DNA from: Tamarix chinensis
Taxonomy: Eukaryota; Streptophyta; Magnoliopsida; Caryophyllales; Tamaricaceae
DNA length: 64,000 nt
Direction: 5' to 3'
Assembly (NCBI GenBank): GCA_030549775.1
Contig: CM060174.1
Span: forward strand, 21,316,693-21,380,692
Positions 48,521-60,500 of this stretch are shown piece after piece (position 1 is the first letter of the stretch; each line of letters starts with the position of its first letter). Position numbers and translations under genes: made by a program. The notes beneath the pieces were generated by a model. The model was not told the origin of the DNA, made no database searches, and saw nothing but the letters and a program-made list of their open reading frames with translations.

Positions 48521-51412
48521 CCCCCCATCGACAACCATAACGAGTGCTGTGATTTTTACCCTGAAACTCTGCCTCTCTATCGCCTGAAAAACAGACGAGG
48601 TTTCCGCCGCCGCCGGTGATCTTCGCCGCCACCGCTGGCCACCAAAAACACCCCTGCACCTTCCTCGACAAAACCAAACCATCGCCGCCCTCTGCCTTGC
48701 CCTGCACGTGCCGCCCTAGCCGTGAGAAGTTCACTGCTGGAAAACCCTTCTTCCAGCCACCGCCGCCCGTAGCTGCCATCTCCGCCGCGCTCCACCCTCC
48801 TTCCACCTCCCAAAGTAACCTATAGGCCCTCCCTTACCTGCCCATACCCTCCTTACCCCTTGCCTCCTTCTCCACCAACCTCCACCATCTTCCACCACCT
48901 ACTTCCTCCTTCGGCTGCCGCGTCCACCACCGCATGCTGCCGCCCTTCTCACGCCACCACCCTCATTCCACTCCCCTATCCCTGCTGTCTCCTCCCCCAC
49001 ACCTAACTTTCCTTTTTCCTCCTCCCATCTAACCACCTCCTCCATCTTTTCTCTCTTCTCCTCCTCCATCGCCGCCGCCGCCGGACCACCACCGTCCTCA
49101 GGTGGCCTTCCACTCATCTGAACCCTAAAACCCTTTTCTTATGCCACCTATAGTAGTTTTTAACTAATATTAGTATTATTATACTTATTATTATTATTAT
49201 TATTAGCTTATTAACTAATACCATTTCTGTTATTATCCTTAATGTTATCATACTATCACCCATTTCCAACCCTAGCCCCTATTATACTTAACTTAAGGTT
49301 AGTATCATTATCTTCATTATTAACATTCCTAATACTATTATTATTATTACTATTATTATTGTTATTACCATTATTAATTTCTGTATCCTAAAGGTGTTAT
49401 TTTCTCACAAGCCATAATCTCTCCCAAATCCCTAGCTTTCGACATACTTAACCATTAGCCTTGGTGTTATTATTATTATTAATACTATCGTTAGGATTAT
49501 TACCACTATTAGTAGTCTTATTATTACTATTATTATCACTATTTTACTATGACTAGCAAACACTAATATTATAAGGATGGAACTAACGAGTCTAATGATA
49601 TAAGTGTAACAATGAGTTTTGAAACTAAAGATATATCAATAAGTAATATTTAGCATAATAATTTAGAGTAAAAACCCTAGTTTTGTACAATGCCCCTACT
49701 AAGGATAAGAACCCTAATCTTAAACTAGAATAAGGGTTGATGGTATTTATAAGGGAAACTAATACTTAGCATTTTTCCCCTTTGTATAGGTGACCCCGAC
49801 CAAAGCCCTAAGGAGTTAGAGGAGCGTGGTCCAAGCCCGGCGCCGCTTTAGGTAAGGACGAAACTATGGTCTTGTGCTGTGTGATCTGATGTGTTGATGG
49901 ATGATGAGTATGCCATGTTAATGTGTATTATGCATGTGTTATGAATAACCTATTTTGTGTAGCGCAGCGTGGATAATGAGGTATGATGCGTGTGCCTTAT
50001 ATCACATGAGCATGATATATTTATGTATGATATTTATGATGTATTGATACGTCCCTCTAGGACATGCATGCTAGGGTTTTGGCATTATGGGATGGGACTA
50101 AAAGAATAACAAGAGAGGAATGGGAAGTGAGACCATTAAGGGGGATATGGGGTAGACCCAAGTACCTCATCATCCATGAGAGAAGCTTTAAGCGAAAAGA
50201 TTGTCTAAAATAAATGAAAATTGGGAACCATGCAAGGGGGGCCTAAAAATCTGCATGGTGACTTGGGGTATTTGCATGGGATGGCTAAATATTTCATGGG
50301 GGCGAATCTTACGTGAGAAAAGTTGAATTTGGGTGTAAATAAGAGAATGGGGGGAACTATGGAGTGATTGGAGACTTGGGATGAAAAATAGTATGTAGGT
50401 TAGTGCAAAGACGTATAAGGGACCCAATTAGGGTTTTCAAGGGAAAGTGGAAATTTGGGAAGTGTGAAAGTAAGAATGATTAAGGAAGGGTGGAGTATGG
50501 GTTGAGAGTGAGAATTCTATTATATAAATGATGAGTATGGGTTTCCTTGTGAATGAAGAGACTTGGGGATGAGAAGAGAGAGATTACTTGTGAAAGAAGT
50601 AAGGTGCTAAGGTTTGAGGTGGCCTACTAGGGTTTTGCCGGTCACATGCGAGATCGGGGAGTAAAGTGATATGCCTTGGGGTTTGACCTAATAAGGGTGA
50701 GACGTGGAGTGAAGAACAAGTAATGGTAAGGTAAGTGAGAAGAAGTTGGGCCACGTAGGTCCAACTAGGGTTTCCAAGGGGAAAACCCTAGAGTTTGAGA
50801 ATAGGTGAGGTCAACGTCATAGGGTGTTGGGCTTGACTTATACTCTTAGGAGTTGGCCTTTTATTAGGTGCGAGCATAAGGGAAAGAATGACGGGGTGAT
50901 AAAAGGGGGCAAGAGTCTCAACACATGGGATGGGCCCGCTTGAGCTGCAAGCAATAGTAAGTTGTTGGCATGCATGTTAAGGGTGGAATTTGATTCAATA
51001 AGACACGGATAAGACACTAATTATGTAAAGTGAAAGATTGTTGAGCCGAGCCCAGACTGGTCCACCGGCAAATAATAGTGGCCAGGAGCCGGGGTGCCTT
51101 GGAGACCAATCCACCAGCAAATAATAGTGGTCAGGAGCGTTCTGCCCTGAGTGTATACCTTCCGGTCCACCGGCTATAATAGTGGGGGATTTCGTGCTCG
51201 ACAAACCAAAGTAAGTAAGTTAAACCATGAAAAATACACTAAGTACTTACAGCGAAATACCATGTGAGTCGGGGCCAGACCGGTCCATCAACAAATAATA
51301 GTGGCCAGGAGCATCTTGCCCTGGAGACCGGTCCACCGGCAAATAATAGTGGTCAGGAGCGTTCTTCCCTAAGTGTATACTTTCCGGTCCACTGGCTATA
51401 ATAGTGGGGTGA

Positions 51413-52987
51413 TGCACTGTCGTATGCACAACAAATTTAATAAATAAATCCTAATTCCCAAATACGTAGTATATGGCAAGAAGGAGTCGAACCCACAAGG
51501 AATGACATTTTAATCACTAATTTTGCTATTGATGTTATAACCCCGTTTATACAATTTCATTGGTTCTTATACTAAATTCGATTGTACTAAATCTTAATCA
51601 CTAATTGACAATTAGGGGAGGAATGAATTGGTGATGGAATTAAAATGCCATACATTCAAATAAGAAGAATGATTCTAAACAATTTAATGTTGACTTAGGA
51701 AACTCAAGATAACAAATTCCCGTACTTCCTCTTAACCTTAATAAACTGAATATGCTCTCAATTTATTTTTATACCCATTTAATAATCTAGGTTAAGAACA
51801 CTAAATTCAATTAATGGTAGCATTATGAACGGGAAGCAGCCAACTACAATCATAATCACAAAAGCTCGAATCATGCAATTGCATGAATTAATGGATAAGA
51901 TTAATAATTAATCTTTTTGCTACTATAGACAAATTTAATTAACAAATACGAGTTAATTTCATTGTCTTAGCAAAGATCAAGTTCTAAACCAAAAAGGTGA
52001 TCAATCTAATTAGTTCAAGAATCTTAATCTATGATATGGAATCATTCAATTCGATCCATTAATTCAATTAAACCTCATTTAGAATCAAACATTTAAAGTA
52101 TGAAATGGTAATTAGGTTATAATTCCATCCTCAATTCATCCTACCCTGTTCTAATTACTCAAATTTCTGTATATTCACAATTCATACAATTACACAAAAA
52201 TCTTGAAAATTAATAACAACAACGCATTCACGAATTCTATTATTGCAACAATTAGATGATAATGTAGTGAACACAAATAAAATTACAGAAAAGCTACTTA
52301 GATTCAGCAAAAATGAAGATACTGAAATTTACAAAGGAATAGAGGAAACTTATCAATTGAAGTGCAGAATGTCAAATCATCAATAGAATTCAAGAAGATC
52401 AAAAGTTGGAATTGTGCATTACATGTATGTTCTAAAGGAATAAAGGAAGAAAAATACATTCCAAATGTTTTTCGATCCCCTTCGTTCTGTCCCGAACTCT
52501 GTTCTCAGATAAAATTTATCAGAAACAAGTCGTGCGGATAGTTACACGTTTTTAAATGAAAACACGGTCCGTGTTTTGGAAACACGGGACCCCCGTATTT
52601 TCTTCCAACTACTCTGCTGACAAGGATTTAAAGATCGATACTCGGGATAAATAACACGGTCCATGTTTATGAAACACGGGACCCCCGTGTTTTTGATCTT
52701 TCCACTCAATTCCTTTGAAAGTTTCAGCTTAGCTTCTCTTGATGTATTTGTTCCATTTCCAACTTTTCTCTCCTTGATTCAACATTTCTTGATGTGTTCT
52801 CTACTTGATTTCTTCTTTTCATTGATTTCTCTTTGAATTTCTTCAATTCTTTTCTTTCTTGTAAAAATTATTCAAAGAAGGAAAACTCGACGAAAAGATT
52901 AAATCTAATAGAATTAATGAGGGATAAATGATATTTTTAGACATGAAAATAATCAATAAATCTCATATATCATGGGGTTCTTGCACT
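51413..52987 (-). mobile_element. Unclassified LTR-like insertion in copy C
   Basis: It breaks the copy C sequence between its second hairpin pair and the segment resuming near 52995. TGCACT occurs at both edges (51413-51418 and 52982-52987) and may be a target duplication. It contains TATGGCAAGAAGGAGTCGAA and CCCACAAGG, a motif frequent in plant LTRs, and two AACACGGTCCRTGTTT...AAACACGGGACCCCCGT blocks (52561-52600, 52653-52694). These are the reverse complement of motifs in the LTRs of copia element 1, so a minus-strand solo LTR is likely. No coding region. Confidence 0.5.
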
Positions 52988-53833
52988 CACATTGACTACT
53001 AAAGAATACGTGTGGAATGGACCTATTATTAATGGGAATAAAGAATAAGTCACCGGGAAAGTAACCAGGCCTTATCATGTGTGTTATCATATGTTACGTG
53101 CTTATACTTATATCATGTGTTCTATGTGTTGGCCTTAGCTCGTATGTTACCTTACTCAGTACGTAGTGTACTGATCACCCGTTTCATGGGTGCTGCTCAT
53201 TCCCACGAGCAGAAGACCCATCTGACCTTGTGCAGGTAGGAGATCATGTTTTCGATGCCTACGATACCTACGAGGCATTAGGTGGGGCCGAGTGTTGAGC
53301 CTATCTTGGTTGGGGCCGAGAGCGAGCCGGCAGGACTCTTTTACTATCCTTGTTTTCTTTTATCATGAATTAGCCGTATTTGTATTACGTTCGTATTTTG
53401 GAGTGTAACTCTTAAATTGTAATCTTAAACGATATTCTGACTGTGGTCGACTCTTGTTTTTATGAATGACTTATTATGACTATGAACTTATGTTTCTGGT
53501 GGTTCTTACTTAACGATTGTTGATTTAGCCTTAGCACTTAGTGTCGGGACAGTAGGAGTGAACCGGTCCGGTACTAAGTGTGGCGGTAATACCCCCAAGT
53601 TTATGGTTTTAATTCTTTCGCTTCCGCTAAACCTTTCGATTTAAACGAAATTTTTCAGTAGTAAATTTGGGGGTGTTACACTTACATTATCTACTAGCTA
53701 TTTATACACATTCTATGGTATATAAGATAAATTATACACACCATAAAATATAAGAAGAAGAGTAAGTATCTATATATGCATTACATGCATATGGTACTTA
53801 TTGAGGTGAAAATTTACCCAAGTACCTATAATA

Positions 53834-54768
53834 GTATGATATTTAATCTTTTCATTTATTTTTCTAGAAACATGTATGGCTCTTTATTTCTTTTGATATA
53901 CTAAACAAGTCAATGCCAAAAAAAGAAAAAAGAAATAGAACACATTTTTATAGGTTATTGGCAATCTAAATAAGAGGTTTGTGGATTGTCGTCTACAATC
54001 TTTTCTAAGTATTTGGTATTTATTTACAGAAATACAAATTGAACCCATGAACATGTTAGATAGAATTTTATAATAATATTATCAAGTAAAAATAATATAA
54101 TCTTTTTGCGCTCTAATGTGAGTTCATATAAATGAAGAAATTAAACCATCGAAAACCCAATATATCTTATCTCATTCTCTATCTAGTTTCCACCATGTCA
54201 TTTTATATTTAAAATTGCCTCATTTTATATATCCAAAATCAGTTTCCTCAATGTTGTTAGTAAATAATTCAGTGTGCAAAACTTTCAAAACTATAGATTA
54301 TTCATCTTTGGCAATTTGAATATAGATTATATACAATTTTTTTTATCCTTATTAGATACTATATATTTTGTTAGGTGAGAACTGGTTAGGTATTGTATTA
54401 AATTTTCTACATGTGTTGTGCATGTGAGGTTTTCAATTCATATTAGGTATTAATTCTATTTATTGTGAGATGGCATAATAAGCCAATTATGTTCGAGTTG
54501 ATTAAGTCATTTTGACAACCTATGTCAGGATTTATTTTTAGTCATCCTTACCTCTGTGTAGAGAGGTTTTTAGTCTGTTGTTTTCAATAAATACAATAAG
54601 GAATGACCTCGGCAATATAATTTAGTTCTTCCTCCTTCAAATAAAATACTATTTCATTATTTTTTGTTTCCTTTATATAATTTCTTATTTCTGTTTCTTG
54701 TTCTTTCTTGGGTTGAATTGTTGCTCTTGATATAATAATTAGCATTTGAGCATGTGAAATAAATCATG
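53834..54768 (+). other. AT-rich segment with the probable 5' LTR of copia element 2
   Basis: TGTTAGGTGAGAACTGG near 54369 could be an LTR start, and the segment up to about 54735 has LTR-like features just upstream of gag. The primer-binding site (TTGATATAATAATTAGC, about 54736) is poor and the 3' LTR is outside the window, so the boundaries are unproven. Confidence 0.4.
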
Positions 54769-55440
54769 GAGACAACATTCTTTGATATAGAATGGTTCAT
54801 AAAGAATTATGATTTCAACATATGGAGGGTAAAGATGAAAGCACTTCTAATATTGTAATTGGTGTTGATTGATGACAAGAAGATCCTAGATTCGATGGAG
54901 GATAAATAAAATATTCAAATATAGGAAACGACTCACAATAGAATCATTCTATGTTTGGGTGATAGAGTTATAAGGGAAGTGTCGAAGATCACTTATATGA
55001 TTTCAATAAAATCATTCTGGATCTGGAGAATAATTACGTGAAGTGGAGTTACATTATCTTGCTAAATTCATTAGTGGTTGATAAATACAAACACCTTTTT
55101 GACACCATGTTACATGGCCTTAATGATGATTTAATACCAAAAGATGTCATGACAACATTGACATATAAGGAGTTAAAAATATAGCAATTTCAAAAGGAAG
55201 AAGTTGGTATCAAGAGTTTCTACACTAGGGGAAGATCAAATAAGAGGGAAAAGAAGTCGAATAAAGGCAATAATCATTCACAATATCAATATAAGATTTT
55301 CTAGAAATGTTTTTTATTGTCACAAAACATGTCACTTCAAGAAAGAGTACCTTAAGAAGAAATAAGGAAGAAAGATCATGGAAATAAATTTAATCATGCT
55401 AATGTTTATACTTTATAGTGCGAGAGGGCTATAAAAGTGC
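54769..55440 (+). pseudogene. copia element 2 gag, decayed
   Basis: It opens METTFFDIEWFIKNYDFNIW, then RVKMKALLIL, the usual copia gag start, and then runs into stops. A zinc knuckle CFYCHKTCHFKKEY is visible near 55300-55345 with the last Cys replaced. Confidence 0.75.
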
Positions 55441-55449
55441 AGAAGTATT

Positions 55450-57576
55450 GATGATATTCACTGCAAAAAATGATCAAGGTTGGATTTTGAATATTGGGTG
55501 TACATTTCATATAACACCTAATAGGTTGAGGATCCAAGACTATACAAAGGTGAGTTGTGGGCATGTCCAAATGAATAACAATTAAGCAAGTTCAGTATCT
55601 CACATTAGGATAGTAAAGGTTATTGCAAGAAATGGAGTTAATTTTAAATTGAAAAATATTAGACATGTTCTAAAACTTAAACAAAATTTGATTTCACTTG
55701 GGACTCTTGATAGATAAGGTTTTGTAATGAAGGCACAGTAGGGAACTTTAATGATTTTGAAGGGCTCAATGTTGGTGCTAAAAGAAACTCGGACAAATGG
55801 GTTATATATTCTTCAATCAAATATGTCAAAAATTCAAATTTATCTAAGAATTCACTAATCAATAAAGAGATATTATGGCACTACAAACTAGGGCATGTAA
55901 GTGACAAAGAATTGAAGGTGTTGGAAAAGAAAGGCTTTCTTGGAAGTGGAAATATGTAGGATCAAGATTTTTGTGAATAATGACCATTCGGGAAATCTTG
56001 TAGGGTGAAATTTAGTTTGAGAATATACAAGACAAAGTATAAATTGGACTACGTACATGAAGATTTATGGGAGCTAGTAAAGATAATTTCTGGGGAGGAG
56101 CCAAGTAATTTTTTACTCTTATAGAAAATTATTCAAGGATGGTGTCGATTTATTTTCTTAATAATAAGGATGAGACGTTAAAGAAATTTAAATACTAGAA
56201 AACGATGGTTGAAACATAGTCATAAAGAAAGGTTAAAAAGCTAAGAAGTGACAATAATGTAGAGTTTTGCAATGATAAATTTAATGTATTTTGGAAAATT
56301 AATGACATCATTAGGCATTTGACTGTTAAGGGTAATCCATTGCGAAATGGTGTTGTGGAAAGGATGAACAAGACTATAATTGAGAGGATAAGGTGCATGT
56401 TATTCACCTTTGGATTTTCCAAAAGTTATTGGGATGAGGCTACAAAAGCTATGATATACTTGATTAACAAATGTCCATCAATTGCCATTGATCTTGATAC
56501 ACCCTATGAGAGGTGGTCTGGTATGGATCAATCATTAAGCATTTAAAAGTTTTTATTTTTATATGTTATGATCATAGGAAGGAAGGAAAGTTAAATCTAA
56601 GGGAAGTGAAGTGTATAATTCTTGGTTATTATAAAGGTGTGGAGAGATACAACATTATGTAATTGGAACAAGGGGATTATAGGATCTTTGTGAGTAGGGA
56701 TGTGAAATTTAGAGAAGTTGAGTTTTATAAATACCATGTTGGAACTTAGAGTGGATCACACATAAGTAATAAAATTATTTTTGAGCTTGAGGTAGATCAA
56801 GGCATAATGTGTAATAAAAATTAAGAAGATATTAATGATGTTGATGAATTGCCTGATGATCATGATGGATTAACTACTTACCAGCTGGCTAGAGATAGGG
56901 TTTGAAGAGCTATAAAACCTTATTATAGGTTTGGTTATGCAAATTTTGTTGCATATGTGCTTTATGCGACAAGTTTAGTTGAAGAAGAACGTGTGAGTTC
57001 TATGTACGCTTTCAATAGTGATAGAAGTTACGAGTGATACACTACAATGGTGGATGAAATGGACTCACTCAAACATAATGATACTTGGGAACTTTTTCTA
57101 GACCCAAGCATGAGAAGTTAGTAGGATGTAAGTAGGTGTTTAAGCTAAAAGAGGGGACTGAAACTGGAGAAAATATAGATACAAAGCTAGGTTAGTTGCT
57201 CAAGTTTTACATAGAAAGAACGCTTGGATTGTAAAGAGATTTTCTCACCTATTATGAAGCATACATCCATTAGGCTTCTACTAACCTTAGTGGCTATACA
57301 TGATTTAGAACTTGAGAAATTATATATGTAAAAACAACAATTTTACATGAATAAGTAGAGGAAAATATTTTATTGAAGTAACCACCAAGTTTTGTGCATA
57401 AAGGGAAGGAAGATTGGGTTTATTCTTTAAATAAATATTTATATGGATTACAGAATTCCTTGAGGTAGTGGAATGAAAGGTTTAACAAGTATGTTCTAAG
57501 TATTGGTTTCAAGAGAAGTAAATTTGATCCTTGTGTGTATGTTAATCACAAAAAAGGGAAATAAGAGATGCTCTTA
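55450..57576 (+). pseudogene. copia element 2 protease, integrase and first part of RT
   Basis: The order is: protease (DQGWILNIGCTFHITPNRLR, about 55475), GAG-pre-integrase (LWHYKLGHVSDKELKVLEKK, 55870), integrase core (DYVHEDLWEL, 56050; NGVVERMNKTIIERIRCMLF in the open stretch 56319-56546, with TPYERWSG), and RT start (EMDSLKHNDTWEL, KLVGCKWVFKLKEGTE; 57055-57150; YGLQNSLR, FDPCVYVNHKKGK; 57440-57560). Stops are scattered. RT is cut at 57576 by copy D just before its catalytic box. Confidence 0.82.
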
Positions 57577-60500
57577 TGTAAACCCCCAAAAATTTACTAC
57601 TAAACTTTTTTATTTTTAAATGTTAAAAGTGGAAGCAAATATAGTAAATTTTGGGGTACCACCGCCACACTTAGTTCCAGATCTATTTTCCTCCACCGTT
57701 TTGATACCAAGTGCTAAGGCTAAAAACATACATTATACAAATTCAAAGATATAATCATAATATATAGTAGCATAATAGTTAAAATATAGAAAATATAGCC
57801 CACTAACTGTGGTTACAAAATAAAGTCAGTGAAAAAATAATACAATAGATTATAAGGAAAATATATAAAATTTTCCTAGATATTCCTATGCTCTTAACCC
57901 GAGAGTAAATCTTGAATAGTGCTTGTGAGCTAACCTACAAAGGCCACTGCCCACTGAATAAATAAAGGCCCAAGAAAAGAATTCTTCAGTACTTTGGTAT
58001 TGAGTAACCCTTTATACAAGACTAATATATAAGGCTCGCATGCAACACATCAAACATATGAACATGGAATAATACACATATTAACTGAAACACAATAATT
58101 ATTTGAATAGCTACATGCATCAAGATCATATGCCACAAATGCTCATTTACTTAGAAATATTATAACTTACGGATGGAACATTCAAGCCATGGTCTTTGTA
58201 GTATAGTTAGAGAGCTAACATCATACTCAACCATACACCATCCACTCAACTCATAAGCCTATCAATACAATGCCATCCAACATCCATCATACTAGACACA
58301 AAGGTTGCTACCAAAATCACTGGGAGGCTCAAAGGCTACTACCGAAACTCATGTAGGCTTAAGGGCTGCTATCGATATGCATCAATAGGTCATATTAGGT
58401 CATCAATTATTATTTGGACTCAAGCCATTAGTGTCATAATTAGTTATCTCTTGAATTATATCCATATGGGTTTAGAGACCCCACTATTCTCACCGATAGA
58501 CCAATAAATATAATACAATCCAAGGTAGAACACTCTTGACCACTATTCTTATTGGTGGATTCGTAAACATAATATAATCTAGCACAGAACACCAAGGAAT
58601 CGATAAATATAATACAATCTAAGACAGAATGCTCTTGAGCACTATTCTAATCAATAGATCAGTAAACATAATACAGATGGTCCCGGCCCATGTGATGTTC
58701 CCCTATAAGTAATTAGTGTCTTAACATTTAATTATCACACAATTCCATTTTATTTATTCATGGGGGAGATAATAATCTTGGAGACATTAAGGTACACTAG
58801 TCATACTAGTGCATAAGAGCAGCATAGTATCCTACTAGCTATTAACCTAAGGATACAAAGGTACCCTAGTCACGCTGGTATACGAAAGCATATAGTATTC
58901 TACCAATAAGGGCACCTAATCCATAATTATGCATACCCCCTACTTAGGTTTGTAGAGATAAATTGAGTAAGATGTAGGGTCTAGCCGAGACACTAAGGCA
59001 CACTAGCAAAATCTAAAATAATTATGGGTTAAACCACGTCTTTATGGCAGCGACCCTTAAAGAGTCACCATTTTTTATCTTAAGGTCTTTCACTTTACAT
59101 ATTAGTATTTTAATTATGGTGACCATGAGAAACACGCATTAATCATATACTTAACCCTTTTTAATTGTTTACAACATTATGAAGTAACCAGAATCAAGAT
59201 TATTATCAATGTCAATATAAGAAGTCCACTAAGGCCATCCTAGGCTCCAACATTCACACTTAGGCACCTTAGGTCAAAATGACCAAAATGCCTCTAAGGC
59301 TAAGGCTACCTCTTCACCATTAAGTTCCATCATAAACTCCATTTTATTTCATAAACATGCTATAAAAAGTGCAACACACCATAATTAAACTATTGATCAT
59401 GAAGTTACATTACCCAACACACCAAAAGACCATTTACACATAAACCCTAACATTTACTTCTAGAACAACCAAACACACATTCTCATGATTAATCGATAAT
59501 CAATACACTTCCTGCATGTTCATGAGAATAACAACTTAGCATACTCCAATTCACCAAGTTGCCCCTAAGCTATGCATATTCATTAGCATGTTCATGGTAC
59601 ACTCCAAATTACCAAAATACCTCTAGACCCTAAAATGTTCATAATCATGCTTGACACGGGTGATACTAAGGCAATAATCCCTACTATCATATATAACATC
59701 AATTTAGACCTATCATGCATGTTTATTAGACTAATCACCATATTACATACAAAATTACCAAAATGTCCCTAGACCATATATTATTGATTATCATGCTCAA
59801 ATAAGTGATACTAAAATAAGAAATCCTTATTATCATATTTAACATCAATTCATACTTATCATGCATGTTTATTAAACTAATCACCATACTATATGTAAAA
59901 TTACCAAAATGTCCCTAGACCATATTTTATTGAATATCATGCTCAAGTATGTGCTACTAAGATAATAAACCCCTATTATTATGCTTATCATTTTATACTT
60001 ATCATACTTGTTTGTTAGACTAACAACCATACTACATGTAAAATTACGAAAATACCCCTAGACCATATTTTATTAAATATTATGCTCAAGTAGGTGTTAC
60101 TAAGATAATAAACCCTATTATCATGTTTAACATCATTTTTTACTTCTCATATATTTTGATTAAGACAACCACCATTTCACATGTAAAATTTCCAAAATGT
60201 CCCTAGAACTTATAATATTATTATTCAGGATGGAACATGTATTTTCAATGCCACAAACCCTTATTATCATTTTCAACACCACATAACACTTAGTATGCAT
60301 TTTTATTAAGATGATCACCACCGTGCATTAAAATTACCAAAATACCCCTAGGCCATAAAATATTAATATTGCCATCAACACATGTATTTATAATATACCA
60401 AACTCCTATCTCTAATCTTAGCAACATTTATAACACATTAGCCATCTCGAATAGGGTTAAATATCATAATGTGTCCAAATGACCAAATTGCCTCTAGGGC

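Larger units (their letters stand above)
47483..53680 (+). mobile_element. Giant solo LTR, copy C (6.2 kb) with a nested insertion
   Basis: It begins TGAAATACCCC, ends TTTGGGGGTGTTACA and is flanked by a perfect 5-bp duplication CTTAC (47478-47482 and 53681-53685). It shares with copy B the blocks AAGCCCGGCGCCG, AGGTAAGGACG, GCGCAGCGTGG, the CCACCGG hairpins, CTTACTCAGTAC and the 3'-terminal 170 bases. It has a clear TATA box (48513-48520) after a GC- and CT-rich stretch. An unrelated insertion of about 1.57 kb (51413-52987) splits the leader. Without it the LTR would be about 4.6 kb. Confidence 0.83.
43588..53833 (-). mobile_element. Ty1/copia element 3 (reverse), interrupted by copy C
   Basis: Direct repeats of about 240 bp lie at about 43588-43825 and at 47395-47482 plus 53681-53833, the second one split by copy C. 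Shared blocks include GATGTTTTGTGAACTC, GTTAAAACTTAC, ATAAGATAAA and ACCATAAAAT. On the minus strand the left LTR starts TGTTATGAGTACATAGG directly after the polypurine tract AAGGGAGAG (43826-43834), so it is the 3' LTR of a minus-strand element. Broken integrase and gag pieces lie between them. Much of protease and RT is missing and about 1.5 kb next to the 5' LTR is unassigned. Confidence 0.65.

Noticed and set aside
47854..49117. Several 60-149-codon open frames on both strands in a GC-rich island
   Set aside because: The GC/CT-rich promoter-leader region of giant LTR copy C reduces stops in all frames. No recognisable domain is present and copy B does not keep the frames.
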